NCBI RefSeq assembly: GCF_014897315.1 | Contig: NZ_JABUYL010000001.1 | Location: 471,783 to 535,782 of the forward strand | Length of the DNA: 64,000 bases | Origin: Proteus sp. FME41 | GTDB taxonomy: Bacteria > Pseudomonadota > Gammaproteobacteria > Enterobacterales > Enterobacteriaceae | Direction of reading: 5' to 3' | Shown: positions 49,039 to 58,559 of the stretch, one piece after another | How the letters are laid out: each line of letters opens with the position of its first letter | How positions within the stretch are numbered: position 1 is the stretch's first letter | Position numbers and translations under genes: made by a program | Notes under the pieces: generated by a model | What the model was told of the DNA's origin: nothing | The model's input: only the letters and a program-made list of their open reading frames with translations | Databases searched by the model: none

Positions 49039-50604
49039 ATGCGTTTAGAGGTCACTTGTGAAGATCGCATCGGGTTAACCCGAGAATTATTAGATCTGCT
49101 CGTATTAAAAAATATCGATTTACGTGGAATCGAAATATTTCCAATAGGTCTTATTTACCTGAATTTTTCCCAAATAGATTTTAATATATTTCAACCGCTT
49201 ATGGCTGAAATAAGAAGAATCAAAGGTGTTATTGATGTTCGTACCGTGGCTTTTATGCCGTCAGAACAAGAACACCGAGCAATTTGGACATTATTAGAAT
49301 CCGTACCTGTTCCTGTCTTTTCTATTGATACGAAAGGCAAGGTTAAGTTATTAAATCCAGCGACTCGACACCTATTTGGGCTTGCTCCAGACGATGATTC
49401 TGAAAAAACATTTAATCAACTCATTCCTAATTTTAATATTCATCGTTTTTTGGAACAAAAAGAACATTTGATTCAAATGGTTCCAATAACGTTAAAAAAA
49501 CAAAGTTTTGAAATGGAAATAGTGCCTATAAAAATAACAGATGATAATCAGTATAATCATTGTGTAGGGGCCTTTGTATTATTGAAATATCGCGGAATAA
49601 TTTATGATCATCCAAAGTTAATGGTGAATGACCAAAGTGGATTTGATCAAATCATTGCCGTAACACCAAAAATGAAGCAGTTGATTGAACGTGCTCGTAA
49701 AATGGCCATTATGGATGACCCACTATTACTTGTTGGTGATACGGGAACCGGAAAAGACCTACTTGCTAAGGCCTGTCATCTTCTAAGCAATCGCTTAAGA
49801 TACCCATTTTTAGGCTTAAATTGTGCCTCATTGCCCGATGATGTTGTTGAAAGTGAATTATTTGGTTATGCCGCAGGTGCTTATCCTAATGCAATAGAAG
49901 GTAAAACTGGCTTTTTTGAACAAGCAACGGGGGGAACAGTTTTACTTGATGAAATTGGTGAAATGTCGCCTCAAATGCAAATTAAGTTATTACGTTTTCT
50001 AAATGATGGAACATTTCGCCGAGTCGGTGAAGAACATGAAGTAAAAGTTGATGTACGTATTATTTGTGCGACACAAAAAAATTTGTGGGAGCTTGTGCAG
50101 AAAGGATTATTTAGAGAAGATCTTTATTATCGATTAAATGTCTTAACGTTGACGTTACCGCCTTTAAGAGAGAGAAAAGACGATATCATGCCACTTGCAA
50201 CTCATTTTATTAACCAATATTGTCAAGAACAAAAAATAGGTATGCCATCGATTTCTACTGAGTTTTCTGCTTATTTAACACAATATTCTTGGCCTGGAAA
50301 TGTTCGTCAATTACGTAATATTATTTATCAAGCGATGTCTCAAGTAGTAGGAAATACACTAAGAGTTCAAGATATTACCTTACCAGAACACACCACAGAT
50401 GTTTTATTTGATGAGGATTTATTAGAGGGCTCATTAGATGAAATGACGAAGCGTTTTGAAGCTTCGATTTTAGCACGTTTATATCGTGATTATCCGAGTA
50501 CGCGTAAATTAGCAAAACGCCTAGGTATTTCTCATACAGCAATTGCAAATAAACTAAGAGAATATAACCTCACTAATAAAAAGAATGAAAAAACTGAAAA
50601 CTAA
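49039..50604 (+). CDS. tyrR: TyrR, aromatic amino acid regulator
   Basis: TyrR represses or activates genes for aromatic amino acid synthesis and transport in response to Tyr, Phe and Trp. 521 residues: N-terminal ACT domain (about 1-70), PAS domain (about 78-190), AAA+ domain with Walker A GDTGTGKD and Walker B VLLDEIGEM, and a Fis-type HTH (TRKLAKRLGISHTAIANKL). The sigma-54 loop GAFTGA is replaced by GAYPNA, normal for TyrR, which acts with sigma-70. Confidence 0.95.
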   Translation: MRLEVTCEDRIGLTRELLDLLVLKNIDLRGIEIFPIGLIYLNFSQIDFNIFQPLMAEIRRIKGVIDVRTVAFMPSEQEHRAIWTLLESVPVPVFSIDTKGKVKLLNPATRHLFGLAPDDDSEKTFNQLIPNFNIHRFLEQKEHLIQMVPITLKKQSFEMEIVPIKITDDNQYNHCVGAFVLLKYRGIIYDHPKLMVNDQSGFDQIIAVTPKMKQLIERARKMAIMDDPLLLVGDTGTGKDLLAKACHLLSNRLRYPFLGLNCASLPDDVVESELFGYAAGAYPNAIEGKTGFFEQATGGTVLLDEIGEMSPQMQIKLLRFLNDGTFRRVGEEHEVKVDVRIICATQKNLWELVQKGLFREDLYYRLNVLTLTLPPLRERKDDIMPLATHFINQYCQEQKIGMPSISTEFSAYLTQYSWPGNVRQLRNIIYQAMSQVVGNTLRVQDITLPEHTTDVLFDEDLLEGSLDEMTKRFEASILARLYRDYPSTRKLAKRLGISHTAIANKLREYNLTNKKNEKTEN

Positions 50605-50628
50605 ATTACGGTTTAAGGTTTCTGAATA

Positions 50629-50661
50629 AAAAATAGACGAGCATAACGCTCGTCTATTTTT
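50629..50661. terminator. Terminator between tyrR and tpx
   Basis: Perfect 14-base inverted repeat AAAAATAGACGAGC/GCTCGTCTATTTTT with a 5-base loop, between convergent genes; works in both directions. Confidence 0.92.
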
Positions 50662-50673
50662 ATATATAACGTA

Positions 50674-51177
50674 TTATTTCAATGTATTTAATGCATTATC
50701 ATAATTAGGTTCAGTTGTAATTTCATCAACAAGCTGAGTATAGATAACCGTATTATTTTCATCTAAAATAATAACTGCACGGCTTGTTAAGCCAGCTAAT
50801 GGGCCTGATGTAATTGCAACACCATAATTCTCTTTAAATTCAGCACCGCGCATTGTTGATAATGTGACAACATTATCTAAACCTTCAGCACCGCAAAAAC
50901 GAGCTTGAGCAAAAGGTAAGTCAGCTGAAATGCATAAAACAACGGTGTTGTTTAATTCATTTGCTACTTTATTAAATTGGCGAACACTTGCAGCACAAAC
51001 ACCCGTATCTACACTTGGAAAAATATTGAGAACTTTACGTTTACCCGCAAAGTTTGCTAAAGAAACATCATTAAGATCTTTACCCACCAAAGAAAAATCT
51101 GCTGCTTTTTGGCCTACTGCTGGAAATTTGCCTGCCAGTGTTACAGCATTTCCTTGTAAAGTAACTTGATGTGCCAT
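50674..51177 (-). CDS. tpx: Thiol peroxidase Tpx
   Basis: An atypical two-cysteine peroxiredoxin that removes lipid and alkyl hydroperoxides, using thioredoxin. 167 residues (E. coli 168): peroxidatic Cys61 in [17 protein letters not shown] and resolving Cys95 in ARFCGAEG. Adjacent to tyrR as in E. coli. Confidence 0.97.
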   Translation of the reverse strand: MAHQVTLQGNAVTLAGKFPAVGQKAADFSLVGKDLNDVSLANFAGKRKVLNIFPSVDTGVCAASVRQFNKVANELNNTVVLCISADLPFAQARFCGAEGLDNVVTLSTMRGAEFKENYGVAITSGPLAGLTSRAVIILDENNTVIYTQLVDEITTEPNYDNALNTLK

Positions 51178-51401
51178 TGTTGTTCTCCTCTATGAGTTAT
51201 CAGACTTACTATTATTAATACTAAATTATTAACGAAAATTCTTGTTAATGTTTAACCATTATTAAAATTTGTCACTATTTGCATAGTACTCACCAAAAAC
51301 ATAAAAATTTATAAAATATTTGTAATCAGTGATTGTGCCTTTTTATCAGGCTCTTATAATTGTGCAGTTCATTCTCATACAGACTACAGGACGAAACAGA
51401 C

Positions 51402-53021
51402 ATGCGCAAAACATTCGTCATATCATGTGCACTTGTCGTTCAAGGATTACTCCTACCGCAGGTAAATGCGGCGGTAGTGCCAGCAGGAACGATTCTCGAT
51501 AATAAACAGGAAGTCGTTCGACATTTAAAAGATGAGCCCGCATCTCTTGACCCTATTAATGCTGTAGGATTAACAGAGGCACAGGTACAACGTGATTTAT
51601 TTGAAGGATTGACGATAGAGGATGAACACGGGCGTCCTATTCCTGGTGTTGCTGAGCGTTGGCGCACAGAAGATAACCGTGTGTGGATCTTTACTTTACG
51701 TGATAATGCCAAATGGTCAAATGGAGAGAAAGTCACGGCTACAGATTTTGTCTATAGCTGGCAAAGGTTAGTTGATCCTAAAAATCTGTCTCCTTTTGCG
51801 TGGTATGCATCACTTGCTTCTATTGAAAATGCCCAAAAAATTATTGATGGAAAATTAAAGCCAAGTGCATTAGGCGTAGAAGCGATTGATGAAAAAACGT
51901 TAAAAGTAACGTTAGATCGGCCCATTTCTTACTTTCCAAGTTTAACGACTAATTTTTCGTTATACCCTGTACCACGTCATAGTGTTGAAAAGTATGGCGC
52001 AAAGTGGATCAACGTTGGAAATCTAGTCGGTAATGGCGCCTTTATTTTAAAAGATAGAGTGGTTAATGAAAAAATTGTATTAACACCTAATCCTTATTAT
52101 TGGGATCATCAAAATACAGTGTTAACAAAAGTTACTTTTGTTCCTATTAATCATGAGTCACATGCGACTAAACGTTATCTAGCAGGCGATATTGATATAA
52201 CAGAGTCGTTTCCTAAAAATTTATACCATAAATTAATGAAAGATATTCCTAATGAAGTTTATATTCCCGACCAATTAGGTACTTATTATTATGCTTTCAA
52301 TACTCAATCAGGGCCAACAAAAGATATTCGTGTACGTAAAGCGTTAGCGATGGCAATTGATAGAAAAATTATTACTGAAAAGGTATTAGGGACAGGTGAA
52401 AGATCAGCTAACCGTTTTACGCCTGATGTGACGGCAAATTTCACGCCAGAGCCGACAATTTATGATGAATATAGTCAGGATGAATTAGATAGCCAAGCAA
52501 AAATATTATTAGCAGCTGCAGGGTATGGTCCTCATAACCCATTAAAATTATCATTGCTATATAATAATTCAGAAAATCATCAGAAAATTGCTATTGCAGT
52601 CGCTTCCATGTGGAAGAAAAAATTAGGTGTTAAAGTTGAATTACGAAATCAAGAATGGAAAACGTATATAGACAGCAGAAATACAGGTGATTTTGATGTG
52701 ATTAGAGCTTCATGGGTCGGTGATTATAACGAGCCATCGACCTTTTTAAGTTTGTTAGGCTCTAAACATACGGGTAATATTCCTAAATACCAAAATAAGC
52801 AATATGATGAAATATTGATGTTATCAGGTATGGCAATTGATGAAAATGAACGAAATAGCCTCTACAACAAAGCAGAGCAAATTATTGCTGAAGATGCGCC
52901 AATTGCACCTATTTATCAATATACAAATGGGCGATTAATAAAACCGTGGCTAAAAGGCTACCCTATTGAGAACCCTGAAGATGTTGCTTATAGTCATACA
53001 TTCTATATCTTAAAACATTAA
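51402..53021 (+). CDS. mppA: Peptide-binding protein, MppA/OppA type
   Basis: Periplasmic binding protein of family 5. E. coli MppA brings the murein tripeptide to the Opp importer. 540 residues with a signal peptide (MRKTFVISCALVVQGLLLPQVNA) and the OppA/MppA pattern EPASLDPINAVGLTEAQVQRDLFEGL, NGAFILKDRVVNEKI. I took the ATG at 51402 with AGGA upstream; 14 extra residues are possible from 51360. No transporter genes lie nearby, which favours MppA (E. coli mppA also stands alone, near tpx) over OppA. The symbol is tentative. Confidence 0.75.
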   Translation: MRKTFVISCALVVQGLLLPQVNAAVVPAGTILDNKQEVVRHLKDEPASLDPINAVGLTEAQVQRDLFEGLTIEDEHGRPIPGVAERWRTEDNRVWIFTLRDNAKWSNGEKVTATDFVYSWQRLVDPKNLSPFAWYASLASIENAQKIIDGKLKPSALGVEAIDEKTLKVTLDRPISYFPSLTTNFSLYPVPRHSVEKYGAKWINVGNLVGNGAFILKDRVVNEKIVLTPNPYYWDHQNTVLTKVTFVPINHESHATKRYLAGDIDITESFPKNLYHKLMKDIPNEVYIPDQLGTYYYAFNTQSGPTKDIRVRKALAMAIDRKIITEKVLGTGERSANRFTPDVTANFTPEPTIYDEYSQDELDSQAKILLAAAGYGPHNPLKLSLLYNNSENHQKIAIAVASMWKKKLGVKVELRNQEWKTYIDSRNTGDFDVIRASWVGDYNEPSTFLSLLGSKHTGNIPKYQNKQYDEILMLSGMAIDENERNSLYNKAEQIIAEDAPIAPIYQYTNGRLIKPWLKGYPIENPEDVAYSHTFYILKH

Positions 53022-53118
53022 TTTAAACAGTATGATTAACGAATTAAATCTCAGTTTAGATAAAGAGTTTAAATAAAAAGTTTAAATAATCCTCTAATGG
53101 ATCATAAAAATGAAAAAT

Positions 53119-53152
53119 GCCCTAATTTGAGTGTTCGATTTAGGGCGTTTTT
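53119..53152 (+). terminator. Terminator after the peptide-binding protein gene
   Basis: Stem GCCCTAA/TTAGGGC followed by GTTTTTT. Confidence 0.75.
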
Positions 53153-53671
53153 TATCTAATAGATAATAAAAAATAATAATTATCATTTATTCTTATTAAT
53201 AAATAATAATTGAGATGAAGAAATGAAAAATAAGTAGGTGACATAAACAAAAAAGAACCCCTTTTAAAAATGGGCGTAGCAAAATAAAGCAAGATTATTT
53301 ATTGTCTGAATATAAAATATATTCTTAATCCTTTTTTTGCACGCTTTTTATTGTATCTAACTGTTACAGTGATTAATAAAATATTTATAACAAAAAAAAT
53401 CCCTCTGTTATAAAAAACAGAAGGAGACTCAAAAGGAATAAACATTGCAGGGACTATGTTAATACATTTTTGCAGTATTGTTTTGACTAATTGTGCAATG
53501 TGCTTGATGTTAAATATTGCAGTATCTTTTATTTATAGATGTAAATACTTAATGGCAATAAAAGTTAATGTATTTATTGTAATGTTGAAGAGTTTTGTAT
53601 ATGAGCTCTCTATTTATTTCTTTGCTATTGTTAAATTAAATTACTGATTACCAACATTTTTTAAATAAAAT
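53153..53671. other. Intergenic region with no convincing gene
   Basis: About 520 AT-rich bases. A 63-codon open frame at 53456-53647 encodes a hydrophobic, low-complexity peptide and is probably chance. A small imperfect hairpin sits at 53401-53425. Confidence 0.4.
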
Positions 53672-54232
53672 TTAAAAACGATATCCCAGAGATAATTGTA
53701 AGCTATTTAACTCAATGTGACGTTTGTTTGCTGTGGTATCTGAGTAAAGGTAGCCAAAATTAAGTGAAACATCTTTTAGTGGGTTATAATCGATGCCAAT
53801 ATGACCAATAACGCTTGTTGTATTAACAATATGTGTATCTGTTGTGTTTATTTCAGGATGATACTTATCTTCTTGATGTTTCAATTTATTAGGGCCCATT
53901 TGGGCATAGATGGAAATTTTTGATGATAATCTATAAGTCGGGCCGACTAATAGAGCCGTCGTTTTATTTCTGTATTTTATTATTGATGGAAGGGTAAAAC
54001 GGGGATCATTAAAAGGCTCTTTATGATCTGAGTTCAAATAGAGCAGGGAAACTAATAGTCCCCAAGTATTTTCTGTTTCATAACGATAACTAATAATCGG
54101 TCCTTTTGCAGTATCACCTTTTATTTTCCCATAAATATACCCCCCATAGAGAGTATGCGTTTTATTGTAAGCATGTGATGTAGAGGTATAAGATAAAGCG
54201 AAGCTAATTAAAATAAGAATTAATTTATTCAT
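53672..54232 (-). CDS. Ail/Lom-family outer-membrane protein
   Basis: 186-residue precursor with a signal peptide (MNKLILILISFALSYTSTSHA) and an eight-strand beta-barrel pattern of alternating residues, ending in the outer-membrane-typical aromatic LSLGYRF. Segments such as TALLVGPTYRLSSKISIYAQMG and LNFGYLYSDT are typical of the Ail/OmpX/Lom group, whose members give serum resistance, adhesion or nothing obvious. It is related to two proteins near 61-62 kb but diverged. Confidence 0.8.
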   Translation of the reverse strand: MNKLILILISFALSYTSTSHAYNKTHTLYGGYIYGKIKGDTAKGPIISYRYETENTWGLLVSLLYLNSDHKEPFNDPRFTLPSIIKYRNKTTALLVGPTYRLSSKISIYAQMGPNKLKHQEDKYHPEINTTDTHIVNTTSVIGHIGIDYNPLKDVSLNFGYLYSDTTANKRHIELNSLQLSLGYRF

Positions 54233-54449
54233 TATAGAGGTTCTATGTTGAGGTAAGAAGCTCTATTTTTAGTAAATTAAGCATTTATTTCAATATTAAT
54301 TGTTTGAAATTACTCTTAAAAATAGTTTGCAGGCTTATTTTAAATGCTTAATAAAATTAAAGTCATATAAATAGCATATTATTAAAATAACATAAATTTA
54401 ATTAAACTTACTTAATAGAGGTTATCAGCAAAATAATCTTAATAAAAGG

Positions 54450-54483
54450 CACTCACAATAGCGTGTATTGCTTATTGTGAGTG
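54450..54483 (-). terminator. Terminator after the DUF4377 lipoprotein gene
   Basis: 11-base stem CACTCACAATA/TATTGTGAGTG with a 12-base loop, just downstream of the stop on the minus strand; a T-rich tail follows on that strand. Confidence 0.75.
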
Positions 54484-54496
54484 TTAGTAGGAGAGG

Positions 54497-54838
54497 CTAT
54501 TTCTTATCTACAATCTCGACTAGCGTATATTTTACACTTGGTGCATCTGCCGGAGGATTAGGGACATCTGTCACATTCACTTTTAATGTGTATTCCGTGC
54601 CTGCTTTATACTCAAAACCTTCAATGTTTTGATAGAATAGTGACCATTCACCAGAAGGGAGTTCTTTCACTTTCATGCATTTCATTGGAGCAACACCCAC
54701 ACAGTCATAAAGTTGTGAATCGACGAGAAGTGTTTTTGTTGTATCAGCAGCCGCTGCAGTGTTTGCATTTTCTGTTGACGTTGCGTCATTGCATCCAGCT
54801 AAAAGTAAAAATAAAGGAATAGCGAGAAACTTTTTCAT
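54497..54838 (-). CDS. DUF4377 lipoprotein
   Basis: 113-residue precursor with lipobox LLAGC (Cys16) and an Ala/Thr-rich linker. Then a domain of about 75 residues follows with the DUF4377 pattern: YDCVGVAPMKCMKVKE, WSLFYQNIEGFEYKAGTEY, NPPADAPSVKYTLVEIVDK. The two cysteines probably form a disulfide. The role is unknown; DUF4377 is often found with HslJ/META-type domains. I chose the ATG at 54838 because it gives a normal lipoprotein signal. Confidence 0.85.
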   Translation of the reverse strand: MKKFLAIPLFLLLAGCNDATSTENANTAAAADTTKTLLVDSQLYDCVGVAPMKCMKVKELPSGEWSLFYQNIEGFEYKAGTEYTLKVNVTDVPNPPADAPSVKYTLVEIVDKK

Positions 54839-55215
54839 ATTGATGACCTTATTTTTAGGGTACAACAAATGTATTAGATAAGATTTAGTATACACCAGAC
54901 TGATAATTATTATAAATTACAGCAAATAACTTTTTCTCTTGTAAATAAAATAAGTTATCTCTAGGCATTTCAACTATTGATATAGTAGCGTAACTATCAG
55001 CATTAGATTTAGTGTAATAATCCTAAAGTAAAAAATACAAATAAAAACAGGAGCGTAATTATAAAAAATAGTGTTGATATACAATATATTAGAAGATAAA
55101 TAGAATAACATATTGAAAAATAATTATATAAAGTGAAGATAGACACATTATTATTTGACAGTTGAACACTGAATTAAGATAGCGTTTTTAACGCAAAGAT
55201 TATGGAGGAAACTAA
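54839..55215. other. AT-rich intergenic region before zntB
   Basis: About 380 bases without gene or known RNA. The zntB ribosome-binding site (TGGAGGA) is at its right end. Confidence 0.4.
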
Positions 55216-56199
55216 ATGAAAACAATTAATGACTCTGTCTTGCATGATTCAGATGCAATTTATACTGCGCAACTTAATGGGCATGGGGGAGTAATTGAAA
55301 TAACGTCTGAGACGGTTGCAACTAATGAAAATCCGCTGTGGATACATTTAGATTACCGCAAACCACAAAGTGCTCAATGGATACAAGAGACAGAACTACT
55401 TCCAGCCATAGCTAAAGATATCTTATTAGCGGAAAATGTTAGACCAAAGGCTCAACGTATTGGTGAAGGTATCGTCATCAATTTGCAAACAATTAATAAT
55501 AATCCAGATGATCGACCTGATGAACTTGTGGCATTTAGAATTTATATTAATAGCCAAACAATAGTGTCTAGTCGTCATCGTCGAGTTAATTCTGTTGATT
55601 CTGTTATTCATACTTTAGATGTAGGCAATGGGCCTGAAAGTAGCGGTGATTGGTTAATTACCATGGCGGATGCTGTCACTGATGAAATCGGGGAATTTGT
55701 CGAAACTTTACATGATCAATTAATTGAACTTGAAGATATGATCCTCGATCAACAAATACCGGCAAGAGGCGAATTGGCATTACTCCGAAAACAATTGATT
55801 GTTTTACGTCGTTATATGGCACCACAAAGAGATGTCTTTTCAAGACTCTCTATCGAGAAACTTCCTTGGATGAGTGATAGTGATAGAGTAACGATGTTAG
55901 AAATATCAGAAAGACTTTCCCGGCGTTTAGAAGATTTAGACAGCAGTATTTCTCGTACTGCAGTTATCGCTGACGAAATTACATCAATGATGGCTGATGC
56001 GATGAATAGACGAACTTATACAATGTCACTTATGGCAATGCTATTTTTACCCACCACTTTTCTTACAGGGTTATTTGGTGTCAATTTGGGCGGGATCCCA
56101 GGAAATGAATTTCCTTATGGTTTTACCGTATTTTGTCTATCACTCTTTGTTTTGATTGTGATTGTTACTTGGTGGTTAAAACGTAGTAGATGGTTGTAA
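55216..56199 (+). CDS. zntB: ZntB zinc transporter, CorA family
   Basis: ZntB moves zinc (reported as proton-coupled import) across the inner membrane as a pentamer. 327 residues (E. coli 327): large N-terminal cytoplasmic funnel domain and two C-terminal membrane helices (about 266-288 and 300-320) with TGLFGVNLGG, the GxN signature as GVN, then a basic end. As in E. coli it is next to ttcA and fnrS. Confidence 0.95.
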   Translation: MKTINDSVLHDSDAIYTAQLNGHGGVIEITSETVATNENPLWIHLDYRKPQSAQWIQETELLPAIAKDILLAENVRPKAQRIGEGIVINLQTINNNPDDRPDELVAFRIYINSQTIVSSRHRRVNSVDSVIHTLDVGNGPESSGDWLITMADAVTDEIGEFVETLHDQLIELEDMILDQQIPARGELALLRKQLIVLRRYMAPQRDVFSRLSIEKLPWMSDSDRVTMLEISERLSRRLEDLDSSISRTAVIADEITSMMADAMNRRTYTMSLMAMLFLPTTFLTGLFGVNLGGIPGNEFPYGFTVFCLSLFVLIVIVTWWLKRSRWL

Positions 56200-56256
56200 A
56201 TTTTCAGAGAATTAATCGTAACTAAATGGATTTAAAAAAGAATTCTCTAGTCCTGT

Positions 56257-56270
56257 TTGAGATATATCAA
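56257..56270 (+). promoter_or_regulatory. FNR-box-like site before fnrS
   Basis: TTGAGATATATCAA matches the FNR consensus TTGAT-N4-ATCAA at 9 of 10 fixed positions. Its centre is about 42 bases upstream of the predicted RNA start, the standard activating spacing (-41.5). A CATTAT (56293-56298) lies at the expected -10 position. Confidence 0.8.
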
Positions 56271-56305
56271 TTTTTTAAAATACAACATCTGGCATTATAA
56301 CTCTC

Positions 56306-56431
56306 GCAGGTGAATACAACGTTGAGCGATGAACGTTGTGCTCCATAATTGTAGTTTTTCTCATATTGAGTTCTTAATACAGAATAATTGACCATTATTA
56401 CACCGATGTTTATTAACATCGGTTTTTTTTT
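56306..56431 (+). ncRNA. fnrS: Small RNA FnrS
   Basis: FnrS is induced by FNR without oxygen and represses mRNAs such as sodB and other aerobic functions in E. coli. The 5' end, GCAGGTGAATACAACGTTGA, and the following GCGATG...GTTGTGCTCCATA closely match E. coli FnrS as I recall it, with paired changes that keep the stem (ACAACGTT/AACGTTGT). The 3' end is CCGATGTT/AACATCGG plus nine T (56403-56431). Length 126 bases, near the E. coli 120. It lies between zntB and ttcA; in E. coli fnrS is on the dbpA side of this same group. Confidence 0.93.
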
Positions 56432-56509
56432 GCTTAAATTTATTGTTGGTAATTATTTCATCACAAAAATCCTAAGCCTTGAAAATGGCAAGGCTCAGGA
56501 GATAACACA

Positions 56510-57433
56510 TTATTTTACTTCAATAATATCAAGCTTATTTTGGCTAAAATCAGGGCGTTCATTATCATCTTCTTGGAACATCACTGGAATTGCAGGGATC
56601 TCATCTTTATCGAAGGCCAAATCACCGCCATTAATGACTTCATCACCATGTTTAATATTGGCGAAATCAAATAAATGTGTATCACAGAGATGAGACGGGA
56701 CAATATTTTGTGTTGCTCTAAACATAGTTTCAATGCGACCTGGGTAGCGTTTATCCCAATCCTTTAGCATTTCTTTAATAACTTGACGTTGAAGATTAGG
56801 TTGTGAACCACAAAGATTACACGGAATAATAGGGAATTGTTTTGCTTGCGCGAAACGTTCAATATCTTTTTCTCGTGCATAAGCGAGGGGACGAATAACG
56901 ATATGCTTGCCATCATCGCTCATTAATTTAGGTGGCATACTTTTAAGTTTGCCACCATAAAACATATTCAAGAATAACGTTTCTAAGATATCATCGCGAT
57001 GATGGCCTAAAGCGATTTTAGTTGCGCCTAATTCTGTTGCTGTGCGATATAAAATACCACGGCGTAAACGAGAACATAAAGAGCAGGTTGTTTTACCTTC
57101 AGGAATGATATCTTTGACAATTCCATAAGTATTTTCTTCAACAATTTTATATTCTACACCAAGCTCATTTAAATATTCAGGTAAAATATGTTCAGGAAAT
57201 CCGGGTTGTTTTTGATCTAAGTTTACTGCAATAAGCGAAAAGTGAATTGGCGCACTTTTTTGCAGGCTCATCAAGATAGAAAGTAGCGTGTAGCTATCTT
57301 TACCACCAGAAAGACAGACCATGATTTTGTCGCCATCTTCAATCATATTAAAGTCAGCGATAGCTTGCCCAACATCACGGCGTAAGCGTTTTTGTAGCTT
57401 GTTGAAATTATATTGCTCTTTTGGGATGCTCAT
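56510..57433 (-). CDS. ttcA: TtcA, tRNA 2-thiocytidine synthase
   Basis: TtcA puts sulfur on cytidine 32 of several tRNAs using ATP and an Fe-S cluster. The core matches E. coli TtcA (311): PP-loop [13 protein letters not shown] (about residue 38), [10 protein letters not shown], and [14 protein letters not shown], which together hold the cluster cysteines. The start is unsure: ATG at 57433 ([12 protein letters not shown], 307 residues) is chosen; a TTG at 57481 would add 16 residues, some of which (QNNQQ) resemble the E. coli N-terminus. Confidence 0.93.
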   Translation of the reverse strand: MSIPKEQYNFNKLQKRLRRDVGQAIADFNMIEDGDKIMVCLSGGKDSYTLLSILMSLQKSAPIHFSLIAVNLDQKQPGFPEHILPEYLNELGVEYKIVEENTYGIVKDIIPEGKTTCSLCSRLRRGILYRTATELGATKIALGHHRDDILETLFLNMFYGGKLKSMPPKLMSDDGKHIVIRPLAYAREKDIERFAQAKQFPIIPCNLCGSQPNLQRQVIKEMLKDWDKRYPGRIETMFRATQNIVPSHLCDTHLFDFANIKHGDEVINGGDLAFDKDEIPAIPVMFQEDDNERPDFSQNKLDIIEVK

Positions 57434-57688
57434 TTTTACGGTTCTATATCGTTGCTGATTATTCTGTAACTTGCTAACCAAGACTTTGTCTTTACATTAC
57501 TGTTTTTTTAAGTTTAAAAAACATTAAAAATCAATGAGATATTTATTATCTCAACCGGTAAAGTGTTTGAAACACAAAGTTATTTATGGCAAGAAAATTG
57601 ATAAGTTGCCAATGATACCAGATGGTTGGGTAGTTTCGATATAAATAACTACAGTTAAGCAACTTCAGAGCAACCAAAAAGAGAGAGT

Positions 57689-57717
57689 AATAGCCTTATA
57701 TAACGGATAAGGCTATT
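57689..57717 (-). terminator. Hairpin after the ferredoxin gene
   Basis: 11-base perfect stem AATAGCCTTAT/ATAAGGCTATT with a 7-base loop directly after the stop on the minus strand; no strong T-run, moderate confidence. Confidence 0.6.
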
Positions 57718-57723
57718 AAGAGA

Positions 57724-58281
57724 TTAAAGTGTTATTCCATGCATATTAACATCTTCACGTAAAATAGATTTTTTTCTACGTTCAGCCGTTAATTGTGTCA
57801 GTTCATTTTCAGAGACAAGCATTAAAGCGTCTTGAGGGCAAAATTCTACACAAGCAGGACCTTGCTCTCTATGATGACATAAGTCACATTTAACGATATC
57901 AATTTGAAAGTATTGACCAAGGTCTAAAAATGAAGTTTGAGGAGTCTGTTCTTTTTTCTCAAGTTCAATTGCACCAAACGGACAAGCTAAAAGACAAGCC
58001 CTACAACCAATACAATTTTCAGGATGTGTTTCAACAAAATTTTCACCACGGACTAATGCTTTTGTTTGGCAAGCTTGAGCACAAGGTGCATCTTCACATT
58101 GATGACAAACTGAGGCTGTAAACTGATGCATTAATTTAATAATATGAATTCTAGGATGAAAATTCTTTTTATTGAGGAAATCATTTCCGTCCTTTTCAAA
58201 TGTATGGCCAACTGAACAAACTACTTCACAGGTCTTACAGCCAATACATTTTTTAGAATCAATAACAATTTGGCTATTCAT
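57724..58281 (-). CDS. HydN-like 4Fe-4S electron-transfer protein
   Basis: 185-residue ferredoxin with cysteine sets for four [4Fe-4S] clusters: CIGCKTCEVVC, CHQCEDAPCAQAC, CIGCRACLLACP, CDLCHHREQGPACVEFCP. It resembles the HydN/HycB/YsaA group, which passes electrons to formate dehydrogenase, hydrogenase or similar oxidoreductases. No such partner gene is next to it, so it is an orphan subunit in this window. The exact subfamily is uncertain. Confidence 0.85.
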   Translation of the reverse strand: MNSQIVIDSKKCIGCKTCEVVCSVGHTFEKDGNDFLNKKNFHPRIHIIKLMHQFTASVCHQCEDAPCAQACQTKALVRGENFVETHPENCIGCRACLLACPFGAIELEKKEQTPQTSFLDLGQYFQIDIVKCDLCHHREQGPACVEFCPQDALMLVSENELTQLTAERRKKSILREDVNMHGITL

Positions 58282-58501
58282 CTCAATACCTATCTATAAG
58301 GATATGTATTTTATGATATATCCGTATGAAGAGTCTTTTAGTAATATTAATCAAATTTATATCAAATAATTAAAATTTAATAAAAAGAATAAAATAAAAA
58401 ACGTTTTTTTTAATTGAAATAGAATGAGAATGAATAGTATTTAATAAGTAATGGGTGAATACACTTATTAATATACGTAAATAGGCTTAATAAATGGATA
58501 G

Positions 58502-58533
58502 AAAAAAGGCAATCTATATAATGATTGCCTTTT
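58502..58533 (-). terminator. leuE terminator
   Basis: Stem AAGGCAATC/GATTGCCTT with flanking A and T runs, just downstream of leuE. Confidence 0.85.
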
Positions 58534-58559
58534 CTCTAATTAAAATCTATTTTCAATAA

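Noticed and set aside
49039..50604. Loss of GAFTGA in the AAA+ domain as a damaged regulator
   Set aside because: TyrR proteins normally lack this loop because they do not activate sigma-54; the gene is intact.
53456..53647. 63-codon open frame on the plus strand
   Set aside because: Hydrophobic, low-complexity product from AT-rich DNA, no family and only a weak ribosome-binding site; probably chance, though a small membrane peptide cannot be excluded.
56388..56693. 101-codon open frame on the plus strand
   Set aside because: It covers the fnrS terminator and runs antisense into ttcA; better explained by those features.
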